From Desulfobacteraceae bacterium (GTDB lineage Bacteria > Desulfobacterota > Desulfobacteria > Desulfobacterales > Desulfosarcinaceae): 13,702 nucleotides of DNA. A program made the translations under genes and the position numbers. The notes below the pieces were generated by a model. It had not been told where the DNA came from, ran no database searches, and saw only the letters and a program-made list of their open reading frames with translations. Shown piece by piece: positions 1 to 6,728 of this stretch. Each line of letters opens with the position of its first letter. Positions within the stretch are counted from its first letter, which is position 1. The stretch covers positions 1 to 13,702 of the forward strand of contig JALVRI010000352.1 in NCBI GenBank assembly GCA_027031325.1. The letters run 5' to 3'.

Positions 1-93
1 TTGGAAAAATGTTCAGGCCCGGAGTTCAGCAGACATTTGGAGACAGCCAAAACCAACCTGGGAATATTGCAAAAAGATGTTTTGAAAGGCTAA
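1..93 (+). CDS. 3' end of an upstream gene (partial, product unknown)
   Basis: Frame 1 is open from the window edge to a TAA at 91-93 and gives a 30-residue helical-looking tail ending in NLGILQKDVLKG. It stops 23 nt before the pal start, and the strong pal ribosome binding site lies in that gap, which fits two genes of one operon. Frame 2 also runs into a stop within the region and reads less like protein. In other bacteria pal follows tolB, but this tail does not look like the end of a TolB beta-propeller, so I do not name it. It could be a TPR or helical envelope protein. The 5' part is outside the window. Confidence 0.5.
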   Translation: MEKCSGPEFSRHLETAKTNLGILQKDVLKG

Positions 94-116
94 AACCAAG
101 ACAAAGGAGGTGTGGG

Positions 117-677
117 ATGAAGTCCAGGCCGATTGTATTTGCCGTTATGGCGGTGTTATCGGTGTTGGTTTTGTTTGCAGGTTGTGCTTCGCAATCTTCG
201 CAGACGGCTCCCATGGCGCCAGAGCAAGATCAGCCCCAGTCCGAGGAAGCGGCCCGCCCGGCTGCTCCTTCCTTGGTGATAGACCAGGCAAGCCTGACCC
301 GCGATACGCAGGCTTACCTGGACAATCTGGAAGTGGTCCGCATTTTCTACGAAGACGTATACTTTGATTACGACAGCGCCGAGTTGAAACCCCCGGCCGT
401 GGCGGAATTGAAACACAAGGCCGACTGGCTCCAACGACACCCGGAGGTTAAAGTGATTATTGAAGGGCATTGCGATGAGCGGGGCAGCAATGAGCACAAC
501 CTGGCACTGGGTGAAAAGCGGGCCGGAGCGATCAAGAGCTTTTTGATCGGGCAAGGCATTGATTCTGCACGCCTGTCCACAATTAGCTACGGAGAAGAGA
601 GGCCGGTTGACGAGGGGCACACAGAAGAAGCCTGGGCCAAGAACAGGCGCGGCCACCTGGCGTTGCCCTCAAGATAA
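117..677 (+). CDS. pal: Peptidoglycan-associated outer membrane lipoprotein Pal
   Basis: A 186-residue OmpA-family lipoprotein. Pal is anchored in the outer membrane by lipidated Cys and binds peptidoglycan non-covalently as part of the Tol-Pal envelope system. Seen here: a basic start (MKSR), a hydrophobic segment, and a lipobox LFAGC with the acyl-accepting Cys at residue 23. A low-complexity Pro/Glu/Ala linker spans about 24-55. The OmpA-like domain spans about 80-183, beginning VYFDYDSAEL and carrying the signature GHCDERGSNEHNLALGEKRA near 117-136 and AWAKNRRG near 172-179. The ORF is open further upstream to position 9, but ATG 117 is preferred because it is preceded by AAGGAGGT five bases away and begins the signal peptide. 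The length is usual for Pal. The neighbouring tol genes, if present, lie upstream of the window. Confidence 0.95.
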   Translation: MKSRPIVFAVMAVLSVLVLFAGCASQSSQTAPMAPEQDQPQSEEAARPAAPSLVIDQASLTRDTQAYLDNLEVVRIFYEDVYFDYDSAELKPPAVAELKHKADWLQRHPEVKVIIEGHCDERGSNEHNLALGEKRAGAIKSFLIGQGIDSARLSTISYGEERPVDEGHTEEAWAKNRRGHLALPSR

Positions 678-766
678 GAAAAGGTTTTTTACGATGGGTT
701 GAGGCCGGCCGGGGCTCCGATTGCCTGTTGGCAAGGGTGGACCAGGCTTTAGAGGATTGCAAAAAG

Positions 767-1714
767 ATGAAAACACCTGGAGAGGATGGAAAGCCGGATA
801 AAAGGTCGGCTCCCGGTCCGGGACGGTGCCCGGACAGACTGGTGAGTTTCATGCTGGCAGAAGGCACCATAAGGGGTGCTTTTCTGAGCGGTACCGCCAT
901 GGTCAGAAAGATGCGTGAAAGCCATGGCCTTGGAATCCTGGAAACCCTTGTTCTGGGTCATGCTTTGATGGCCGCGGGATTGATGTCCACCGGGTTGAAA
1001 GGTCAGGATCGTCTCAGCATCCGGGTGGAGTGCTCAGGGCCGGTCAAGGGACTGGTGGCGGAAGCCGATGCCTTGGGACGGACCAGGGGATATCTGAAAA
1101 ATGTTCCCATACCGGTGGAAAAGCCCCTGGAAAGTTTCGACCTGCGCCAATTTTTCGGGGCCGGGTTTCTCACGGTTACAAAACAGATTGAAGGGGCACG
1201 CCACCCTTATCAGGGCCGGGTGATGATGGCATACGGTAGTTTGGCCAAGGACCTTGCATACTATTTTCTGACCTCCGAGCAGATTCCGACGGCCTTCAAT
1301 TTGAGTGTGAAGTTCGATCCCCGGGCAGAGGTGGAAGGCGCTGGCGGACTATTGCTTCAAGCCATGCCGGGCGCCTCCCGGGAGGTTGTCGAAGAGCTTG
1401 AAAAGATGGTGGTCGAGATGCCTTCGCCGGGACAGACGGTAGCCGAAAGCCGGGATTCGGAACAAATAGTCGTCGAGACTTTTCAAAGTCTGGGGCCCAA
1501 GATAATTTCAAAACGTCAAATCAGTTTTGCTTGCCATTGTAGCAAGGACAAGGTGCGCGTGATGCTGGCCATGGTGGGGGCGGACGAACTGATGGATATG
1601 GCAAAAAATGGTCCTTTCCCGGTTGTTGTGAGGTGCCATTTTTGCAACGCTGCTTACAGTTTTTCGCAGCAAGAACTCCAGCAAATGCTGAACGTACATT
1701 TCTCAGACAATTAA
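767..1714 (+). CDS. hslO: Hsp33 redox-regulated molecular chaperone
   Basis: A 315-residue Hsp33 family protein. Hsp33 is a cytoplasmic holdase that is off when its four zinc-binding Cys are reduced and is activated by oxidative unfolding. The N-terminal domain starts near DRLVSFMLAEGTIRGAFLSG. The redox switch is intact: CHC at residues 256-258 and CHFC at 290-293 of this start. The frame is open back to a TTG at 728, but ATG 767 is preferred. It has an AGAGGA-like site about 10 nt upstream, and even from here there are about 20 unconserved residues before the family core. It lies 89 nt after pal on the same strand with no convincing terminator between, so it may be read with pal. Its TAA stop falls on the edge of the repeat element that follows. 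Confidence 0.94.
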   Translation: MKTPGEDGKPDKRSAPGPGRCPDRLVSFMLAEGTIRGAFLSGTAMVRKMRESHGLGILETLVLGHALMAAGLMSTGLKGQDRLSIRVECSGPVKGLVAEADALGRTRGYLKNVPIPVEKPLESFDLRQFFGAGFLTVTKQIEGARHPYQGRVMMAYGSLAKDLAYYFLTSEQIPTAFNLSVKFDPRAEVEGAGGLLLQAMPGASREVVEELEKMVVEMPSPGQTVAESRDSEQIVVETFQSLGPKIISKRQISFACHCSKDKVRVMLAMVGADELMDMAKNGPFPVVVRCHFCNAAYSFSQQELQQMLNVHFSDN

Positions 1715-1859
1715 ACCCGGATTTTGCACTTCAAATGCCTGAAAGAAGCAATTTCATTGAATTGTTAAGTAGTTAGCATGTATTTGTCCCTGCCCGTGCC
1801 TTCGCCCAAAAGGGGAAGTTCAATCGGTGAAAGTTTTCAGGCATTTGAAGCCGCAAGGG

Positions 1860-1957
1860 GCTCGCGATTTTACCGAATCTGCTTTGTTGGAGGGCAGTTG
1901 AAGTACGAGAGTACGTCTGCCTGCCCTCCGCCTCGCATCTTCGGCAAACTCGCGAGC
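1860..1957. repeat. Long imperfect hairpin inside the repeat element
   Basis: Nested complementary arms are visible. GCTCGCGA (1860-1867) pairs with TCGCGAGC (1950-1957), then TTTACCGAATCTGC imperfectly with CGCATCTTCGGCAAA. GGAGGGCAG (1889-1897) pairs with CTGCCCTCC (1921-1929). At the tip GTAC-GAGA-GTAC (1903-1914) would form a GNRA tetraloop in RNA. This is typical of palindromic repeats that fold when transcribed. There is no T-run after it, so it is not a standard terminator. Confidence 0.6.
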
Positions 1958-1962
1958 TGCAA

Positions 1963-1983
1963 AATCCGGGTTAAACCCGGATT
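1963..1983. repeat. Perfect 10-bp palindrome at junction of two repeat ends
   Basis: AATCCGGGTT (1963-1972), a single A, then AACCCGGATT (1974-1983) form a perfect inverted repeat. It is made by the right terminal repeat of the element abutting a further end copy in opposite orientation, so it may mark the insertion boundary of the element or a head-to-head joint of two elements. Confidence 0.65.
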
Positions 1984-1994
1984 ATGCATTTCAA

Positions 1995-3224
1995 ATGTCT
2001 GAAATTGGACACTCAAGCGCAAAAGTCGAAAGGGAACCAGGTGCCTCACAGAACCTTTGGCCCAAAGTGGTTATTGCCACCGTGGCTCGCTTGCTTCTCA
2101 ATACCTCCCGCCGTTTTGTCTATCCCTTTGCTTCCTTATTCAGCCGCCGACTGGGGGTTCCGCTTACAGCGGTAACTTCGCTGATAGCCATCAACCAAAT
2201 GACCGCCGTGATGGGTATTGGGGCCGGCCCCCTGATAGACCGGGTCGGTTATCGCAGGGTCATGCTTGCCGGGATGGGACTGCTTTGTCTTGGCATGGGA
2301 TGGGTCGGCCTGGCCGGTTCTTACCGGGGGCTGATGGCGGCCTTGGTGTTGGCTGGGTTTGCCAAAACCATCTATGATCCGGCAGTCCAGGCTTACCTGG
2401 GAAGGCAGGTTGATTTCGCAAATCGTGGGGCTGCCATCGGTAGCCTGGAATTTGCGTGGTCCGGCAGCACCCTGGTTGGCATTCCACTGGCAGCCTTGGC
2501 CATGGATAGCTGGGGTTGGCAGGCACCTTTCATGATCATTGCCGGACTGAGCATGGTCGCAGGAGTGGGACTGGGAGCTGTGTTTGAAAAAGATGTCCCC
2601 CACCAGGGCCGTGGCAGCATGGGTGATTTCGTTCGGGGCCTGCTGGCAGTGGAACAGAAGAGGGTCGTGCTTGGAACCATGTTGTGGGCCTTTCTTTTGA
2701 GCTTGGCAAATGACAATCTGTTTGTGGTCTATGGGGCTTGGCTGGAAAGTTCGTTCGGTATGGGCGTGGTGGCCCTGGGCCTTAGCACGGGACTGATCGG
2801 TCTGGCTGAAATGTTGGCCGAAAGTTTTACCGTCTTCATAGGCGACAGGTTCGGTCTCAAAAGATCGGTAATCCTCGGCTGTGTTGTCACAATCGTCGCC
2901 TATTTTGTCCTGCCAGTTTACGGCACAGGAGCCAAGGGTGCTTTGGTAGGTTTGTTTATCCTTTTCCTGGCCTTTGAATTTACCATGGTGGCCGGTATCT
3001 GCCTTGCGACCGAACTTTTACCTGCAGCCAGGGCAACCATGATGGCCTCTTTTTACGCTGCCGCCGGTCTGGGGAGGGTGGCTGGTGCCGCCAGCGGAGG
3101 CCTGGTTTGGCAGGAAGGCGGCATTTGGGCCGTGGGAATCGTTTCAGGGACCGGGACGGCCCTGGCTACCCTGATTTTAGTTTACAGCCTGGCAGGTTGG
3201 AACCAGGGTAAGGCCGTGGATTAA
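1995..3224 (+). CDS. Major facilitator superfamily (MFS) transporter
   Basis: A 409-residue, strongly hydrophobic protein with about 12 predicted membrane segments, the normal size for an MFS secondary transporter of the inner membrane. Motif A of the superfamily is seen after TM2 as GPLIDRVGYRRVM (residues 78-90), with its echo in the second half, FIGDRFGLKRS (281-291). This confirms the 6+6 fold. A short charged loop (about 197-215) separates the halves. The substrate cannot be read from the sequence, and a drug/proton antiporter-like exporter is only one possibility. The ATG at 1995 has no visible ribosome binding site and lies inside a repeat-element end copy. GTG 2067 (codon 25) is an alternative start just before the first membrane segment. 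The stop overlaps the stop of the convergent TPR gene by 4 nt. Confidence 0.88.
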   Translation: MSEIGHSSAKVEREPGASQNLWPKVVIATVARLLLNTSRRFVYPFASLFSRRLGVPLTAVTSLIAINQMTAVMGIGAGPLIDRVGYRRVMLAGMGLLCLGMGWVGLAGSYRGLMAALVLAGFAKTIYDPAVQAYLGRQVDFANRGAAIGSLEFAWSGSTLVGIPLAALAMDSWGWQAPFMIIAGLSMVAGVGLGAVFEKDVPHQGRGSMGDFVRGLLAVEQKRVVLGTMLWAFLLSLANDNLFVVYGAWLESSFGMGVVALGLSTGLIGLAEMLAESFTVFIGDRFGLKRSVILGCVVTIVAYFVLPVYGTGAKGALVGLFILFLAFEFTMVAGICLATELLPAARATMMASFYAAAGLGRVAGAASGGLVWQEGGIWAVGIVSGTGTALATLILVYSLAGWNQGKAVD

Positions 3225-3823
3225 TTTTGCCTTTTTTCCAGCTCTTTCAACATTGCTCTGATTTTCATACCGCTCGGGGTGACCGCCTCGGGATCTATTG
3301 CGACCAGCTTTTTCCATGACCGGATGGCACCCCGGGAGTCGCTAAGATCGTGCATGAGAACGACACCCTTATTGTAGAGCGCAATCTTGTGAGCGGGATC
3401 GATCTTGAGGGCCTTGTCGAAGCATTCCACGGCCTTGTCCGGCTTGCCCTGCCTGCGGTACATCACCCCCAAGTCGACCCAGATATCGGGCCTGTCGGGT
3501 GCCAGGGACAAGGATTTTTCATAGGCCTTTATGGCTTTTTGCTTTTGATCGGTATCGAAATACAAATGGGCCAGGCGGGTCCAGGCCTGGGCATCAGCGG
3601 GAAAACGGTCCACCTGGGCTTGCAGGTTCTTTATTTCGGCCGCCTTTTCCGGATCGATGTGCCCTGCCGAATCCTGATTGGACTGATGCGGCATGGCGGT
3701 GTTTGTCGAACGGTAAACCGTGAAAGCGACTCCGGCAACAAAACCCAGAACCAGGGCCAAGCTTACCGCAAGTAGCAAGCTTTCGGTTTTTACGTAACCT
3801 TTGATCTGGTTTTTTTGAGACAT
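3221..3823 (-). CDS. Membrane-anchored TPR protein
   Basis: 200 residues. A short charged N-terminus is followed by one membrane segment (about 15-36), a Ser/Thr/Gln/Asn linker, then tetratricopeptide repeats. Two clear TPRs occupy about 80-113 (W..LAHLYFDTDQKQKAIKAYEKSL) and 114-147 (W.DLGVMYRRQGKPDKAVECF), and a looser third covers 148-180. Most of the protein is probably periplasmic. TPRs are protein-interaction scaffolds. The layout resembles the TPR half of CcmH/NrfG-type cytochrome c biogenesis proteins, but no cytochrome maturation gene is nearby, so this is only a similarity of form. The ribosome binding site upstream of the ATG is weak. The gene is convergent with the MFS gene and overlaps its stop codon. 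Confidence 0.85.
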   Translation of the reverse strand: MSQKNQIKGYVKTESLLLAVSLALVLGFVAGVAFTVYRSTNTAMPHQSNQDSAGHIDPEKAAEIKNLQAQVDRFPADAQAWTRLAHLYFDTDQKQKAIKAYEKSLSLAPDRPDIWVDLGVMYRRQGKPDKAVECFDKALKIDPAHKIALYNKGVVLMHDLSDSRGAIRSWKKLVAIDPEAVTPSGMKIRAMLKELEKRQN

Positions 3824-3918
3824 AGCCCGTTCCGATCACGGTTAATTTGCGGGTTAATCTATATCAAAATCATCGGAATTGCAAACCGCTTTAATGGCCT
3901 ACCAAGGCCCAAAAGGAA

Positions 3919-3945
3919 CACACCGGGCCTTTGGGGCCCGGTGTG
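3919..3945. other. Perfect 11-bp GC-rich hairpin
   Basis: CACACCGGGCC (3919-3929) and GGCCCGGTGTG (3935-3945) are exact inverted copies around a 5-nt loop. No T-run follows on the plus strand, and only a weak TTCCTTTT-like stretch follows on the minus strand. It therefore reads better as a leader structure, or a weak terminator for leftward transcripts, than as a standard rho-independent terminator. A Shine-Dalgarno and tiny ORF start just 3' of it on the plus strand. Confidence 0.55.
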
Positions 3946-3963
3946 CAAGACAGGAGGTTGAGA

Positions 3964-3993
3964 ATGGAGTGGTTATGGCGTTTGAACTTGTAG
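3964..3993 (+). CDS. Possible nine-residue leader peptide
   Basis: ATG at 3964 is preceded by AGGAGGT with a five-base gap, one of the best ribosome binding sites in the window. The frame encodes MEWLWRLNL and then TAG. Two Trp among nine codons recalls a leader peptide, yet no tryptophan gene follows: the next plus-strand gene starts 235 nt later. It may equally be the remnant of a longer gene lost by mutation, or chance. Seen: the SD and the ORF. Inferred: that it is translated. Confidence 0.25.
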   Translation: MEWLWRLNL

Positions 3994-4078
3994 AGTCAGT
4001 CAATTGCAAGAGGTTACATCCAAAAATAAAAAAATAGATTTTTTCTGGCCTTTGGACGCAAGGCCGCATGCTTCACTA

Positions 4079-4108
4079 TTGACTTGGCATGGGGCTTTGC
4101 CGTACGTT
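4079..4108 (+). promoter_or_regulatory. Candidate sigma-70 promoter
   Basis: TTGACT (4079-4084) resembles a -35 box and TACGTT (4103-4108) a -10 box, with an 18-bp spacer. It would start a transcript near 4115, about 115 nt before the DUF4412-like gene. The -35 is good and the -10 only fair. Confidence 0.35.
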
Positions 4109-4228
4109 ACTTTTTCAGCCGATGGTTTTCAGGCCGGTCAGGGTGCTGGAAGCGCCGGCTAAGACCGGAGTGAATATTTCATTCGTGAATTGAGGATGTT
4201 TCAACCAAATTTTAACAAGGAGCAGCAA

Positions 4229-4942
4229 ATGCAGTTTTTGAAAAAGTCTATCCTGGTCAGTTTTATGGTTTTGTTGAATTTAGCTTTGATTGCCCCAATG
4301 GCATTTGCCGACCTTTACTGGGAGTCGGAGCAGGTCAGCAGCGGCATTCCCGGCCAGGGCCAAGGCAAAATGATAACCAAGCATTGGGTAACCTCCCATG
4401 CTTCAAGGACAGAGATTGGCAACAATGTAAGCATCACAGATTTCGACAAAAAGGTTACCTATATCCTCGATACTTCCCGCAAGACCTATCAAAAAATCGA
4501 TCTTACCAAAATGGGCGGTGGCCAGGAGATGCCCAATGATCCCCAAGCCCAGGCTTTCATGGGGATGATGAAGAATATGATGAAACAGATAAAGGTTACT
4601 CCCACCAATGAAACCAAGATCATATCCGGTTACAAGTGCCGTAAGGTCCTGGTGAATTTCATGATGTCTGAAAATGAGTACTGGGTTACCAAGAAGATCA
4701 AGGGCTTTTCGGAAATGCAAAAGATCGCTGCCAAGGCTGAAAAGGTTTACGGGTCCAATCCGATGATGAAAGAAATGGATATTGCCGGAATAATGAAAAA
4801 GATCGACGGCTTCCCGGTCAGAACCGTAACCCGAGTCATGGGCGGTGAGATGGTAAGCACTCTGAAAAAGATCGAAAAGAAAAAACATCTTCCCAGGTCT
4901 CTTTTCAAGGTTCCCTCCGGTTACAAGCTCGAAAATAATTGA
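4229..4942 (+). CDS. Secreted DUF4412-like periplasmic protein
   Basis: 237 residues with a Sec signal peptide: basic MQFLKK, a hydrophobic core, and a likely cut after AFA at residue 27. The mature part begins DLYWESEQVSSG, followed by a segment describing cross-strand pairs (residues about 60-90, VSITDFDKKVTYILD then RKTYQKIDL), a Met-rich helix and a C-terminal basic stretch. This pattern matches what I know as the DUF4412 family of exported proteins of unknown function, often found in Desulfobacterota; the assignment is from memory of the pattern. ATG 4229 is chosen over the in-frame ATG at 4190 because AAGGAG stands six bases before it and it begins the signal peptide. The gene appears monocistronic, ending in a hairpin shared with the convergent hydrolase gene. 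Confidence 0.75.
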   Translation: MQFLKKSILVSFMVLLNLALIAPMAFADLYWESEQVSSGIPGQGQGKMITKHWVTSHASRTEIGNNVSITDFDKKVTYILDTSRKTYQKIDLTKMGGGQEMPNDPQAQAFMGMMKNMMKQIKVTPTNETKIISGYKCRKVLVNFMMSENEYWVTKKIKGFSEMQKIAAKAEKVYGSNPMMKEMDIAGIMKKIDGFPVRTVTRVMGGEMVSTLKKIEKKKHLPRSLFKVPSGYKLENN

Positions 4943-4948
4943 TCAGGT

Positions 4949-4978
4949 GGGGCCATCACGGTCGGCGGTGGTGGCCCC
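4949..4978. terminator. Hairpin terminator between convergent genes
   Basis: GGGGCCATCAC (4949-4959) pairs with GTGGTGGCCCC (4968-4978) with one G-T wobble and an 8-nt loop. It fills most of the 43-bp gap between two gene ends, so it probably serves both directions. The T-run is poor (TCTTTCATT on plus), so its strength is uncertain. Confidence 0.6.
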
Positions 4979-4985
4979 CGGTCTT

Positions 4986-5954
4986 TCATTGTAAATCCCT
5001 GCCCAATCGTTTCAGGTACTGGAAATACCAGGCATCTGCTTTTAATCCCGGCAAAAATCCGTTATGCCCGCCGTGACGCAGAACTATTTTCCTGACCGCA
5101 GGGCCCGTCTTGAGACCTGAAATATCCCCGACCGGGATTATGGGGTCGTCGGCGGCGGAGACGATAGTGGTTGGAGTTCGAAGCGGCGCCAGGCGTGAGC
5201 CGGTCAGGGTATAGGTTTCAAAATAGTCCCTGGTATCCTTGAAGGGGCTATAGCGCTTAAGAAGGGCGGAAGTGATCTCTTCAATCCGCCGCATTTTGAG
5301 GATTTGATCGAAATCGTAGCGCCCGGGATGGGCCTGCTGTTTCTTCTTTAATGATTTTCGCCACTTGCGAAGGAAATAGCCTCTTATCAGCTTGGTTTGA
5401 TCAACGGCGATAGTGGTCTTGGCAGGATCTATGACCGGGCTTATGGCCAAAACGTGGGCCAGATTGGGGATAGGAGCCTGCCCGCGGCACATGGCCAAGG
5501 CCGTTCTGAGGGCAAAGTTTCCTCCCAGCGAAAACCCGCACAGGATTATGGGGCTATCATGCCATTTGCTGCAAAGGTAAACAATGGAGTCGTACACTTC
5601 TTCCAGGCGCGAGGCATAGAACAGGCCCTGGTTTAAATGGTGGGTGTCGCCATGATCCCGAAAGTTTATCCTGGCAACCTGCCAGCCGTTTTCAAAAAGA
5701 AAACGTGCCGTGGTGACAACATAAGCCGAATTGAACGATCCTTCCCATCCATGCAGCAAAATAGCTCCCGGTCCTTTACCTGTCCTGGATCCGGAAATGG
5801 CCGCTTGAAGCTTGACGCCTTGACCGGTCTCGATTATCTTCAAACGAGTAGATCTTTCCAGTGAAGTCAGCCCCCTGGCCCTCAAACGCAACGAACCTGC
5901 CATTGTCTGAACAACAGGGTGGGCCAAGTATGGCGGTGGATTGAATGCATCCAT
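4986..5954 (-). CDS. YheT-family alpha/beta hydrolase
   Basis: 322 residues, the usual length of the YheT/ABHD1-3 group of alpha/beta hydrolases. These are cytosolic or membrane-linked esterase-like enzymes whose natural substrates are mostly unknown. Visible: the N-terminal HPVVQTMAGS segment that opens the family, the oxyanion strand motif LLHGWEGS (67-73), the nucleophile elbow GFSLGGN with Ser142, an acid in SAADDPIIP (Asp269 or 270), and the catalytic His297 in HGGHNGF. The catalytic triad is thus complete. A purine-rich AGAGGA lies about 10-12 nt before the ATG. The gene is convergent with the DUF4412-like gene and divergent from the SixA-like gene, so it is probably a unit of its own. 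Confidence 0.88.
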   Translation of the reverse strand: MDAFNPPPYLAHPVVQTMAGSLRLRARGLTSLERSTRLKIIETGQGVKLQAAISGSRTGKGPGAILLHGWEGSFNSAYVVTTARFLFENGWQVARINFRDHGDTHHLNQGLFYASRLEEVYDSIVYLCSKWHDSPIILCGFSLGGNFALRTALAMCRGQAPIPNLAHVLAISPVIDPAKTTIAVDQTKLIRGYFLRKWRKSLKKKQQAHPGRYDFDQILKMRRIEEITSALLKRYSPFKDTRDYFETYTLTGSRLAPLRTPTTIVSAADDPIIPVGDISGLKTGPAVRKIVLRHGGHNGFLPGLKADAWYFQYLKRLGRDLQ

Positions 5955-6144
5955 GATTCCGGCTTCCTCTTGATTTTTCTTTGATGGTTTTGGAAAAGGC
6001 CTTTCAAGGTTATCGTTGGAGCAGGGCCGGTTGGAGGCGGCTGCAGCATACCTGGAGTTGAAGCGGCCCCGGCTCCTGTGTTCCGCGTGCCGGTGCCGGC
6101 TTCAAGAACAAGCAACAATAACCTCACAGGAAAGGGGAGATAGC

Positions 6145-6606
6145 ATGGCCTTGTACATAGTGCAACACGGACTAAATTTGCCAAAAGAAAGGGATCCCCA
6201 AAAGGGACTGAGTTCGGAGGGACGCCGGATCGTGCGGCAGATAGCAAGGGTGGTTTCAGGCTACGGGATCAAACCTTCCAAAATTTGGCACAGCGGCAAG
6301 CAGAGGGCGCTTCAGACGGCGGAGCTTATTTCGGAAATCATGGAACCTTCCGCGTCCCTGGAAGAAGTGTCCGGCCTTGGGCCACTGGATGACGTGGCGG
6401 CTTTCGCTGCAAGGGTAGATCTTGATTCAAATATAATGATCGTAGGCCACCTGCCTTTTTTGGAAAAGCTGGTGACGTATATTGTTTTCGGAACAACGGG
6501 TCCACCTGTGTTCAGGCTGCAAAACGGTGGAATACTATGTTTGGATCGCTATCCCGGTTCGCAAGAGGCGACCATCAAGTGGGCCATTATGCCGGTTATC
6601 GACTGA
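6145..6606 (+). CDS. SixA-like phosphohistidine phosphatase (histidine phosphatase superfamily)
   Basis: 153 residues, the size of SixA, which removes phosphate from His in phosphorelay proteins (in E. coli it was first linked to ArcB and later to the nitrogen PTS). The N-terminal phosphate-accepting His8 is present in IVQHGLNLPK, a second-motif Arg54 in HSGKQRALQTAEL, and the distal catalytic His102 in MIVGHLPFL. The Arg of the usual RHG triplet is replaced by Gln. I believe relatives with QHG occur in this phylum, so the enzyme may still be active. ATG 6145 is chosen over the longer frame from 6016 because GGGGAG precedes it by a few bases and it begins the fold directly (MALYIVQHG). A hybrid His kinase lies about 5 kb away, and no functional link is shown. 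Confidence 0.82.
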   Translation: MALYIVQHGLNLPKERDPQKGLSSEGRRIVRQIARVVSGYGIKPSKIWHSGKQRALQTAELISEIMEPSASLEEVSGLGPLDDVAAFAARVDLDSNIMIVGHLPFLEKLVTYIVFGTTGPPVFRLQNGGILCLDRYPGSQEATIKWAIMPVID

Positions 6607-6728
6607 TTCGTTCCTGCCCCAATATAGTATCCTTAGGGACAGGAGGCGACAACGCCAGGCCTACCCGGCCGGATCGGGTTGGGGGGACGCTTTGCTTTCC
6701 TGAACAGGACCGGAGGCAGGGAGCGGGG

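Larger units (their letters stand above)
1711..2004. repeat. MITE-like composite palindromic repeat element
   Basis: The hslO-transporter gap is built of matching pieces. AACCCGGATTTTGCA at 1714-1728 is repeated exactly in inverted form at 1958-1972, giving 15-bp terminal inverted repeats about 259 bp apart. CTTCAAATGCCTGAAA at 1729-1744 is repeated exactly inverted at 1835-1850. The block TTAAACCCGGATTTTGCACTTCAAATGCCTGAAA (1711-1744) reappears in direct orientation at 1971-2004 with only a few changes. A long hairpin sits inside. No transposase gene is present, so a non-autonomous mobile or REP-like element is the best fit. The match to any named family is not established. The element touches the hslO stop on one side and runs into the transporter ORF on the other. 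Confidence 0.7.
3824..4228. other. 405-bp intergenic spacer between divergent genes
   Basis: This is the shared upstream region of the TPR gene (minus) and the DUF4412-like gene (plus). It holds a strong GC hairpin (3919-3945), a nine-codon ORF with a perfect Shine-Dalgarno (3964-3993), an A-rich then T-rich tract (about 4021-4044), a small stem GGCCTT/AAGGCC (4047-4065), and a candidate sigma-70 promoter (4079-4108). No longer protein-like reading frame was found. Confidence 0.6.

Noticed and set aside
156..656. 166-codon minus-strand frame opposite pal
   Set aside because: Shadow of a confidently identified Pal gene.
728..766. TTG 728 as the start of hslO
   Set aside because: It would add 13 unconserved residues with no ribosome binding site; ATG 767 has a better upstream site and still covers the whole Hsp33 fold.
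4021..4065. A/T-rich tract with a GGCCTT/AAGGCC stem as a terminator
   Set aside because: The T-run does not follow the stem on either strand in the right order, and no gene end is close by.
6607..6728. Terminator between the SixA-like gene and the convergent coiled-coil gene
   Set aside because: Only short or bulged stems were found (for example ACCCG/CGGGT) with no T-run; not enough to call.
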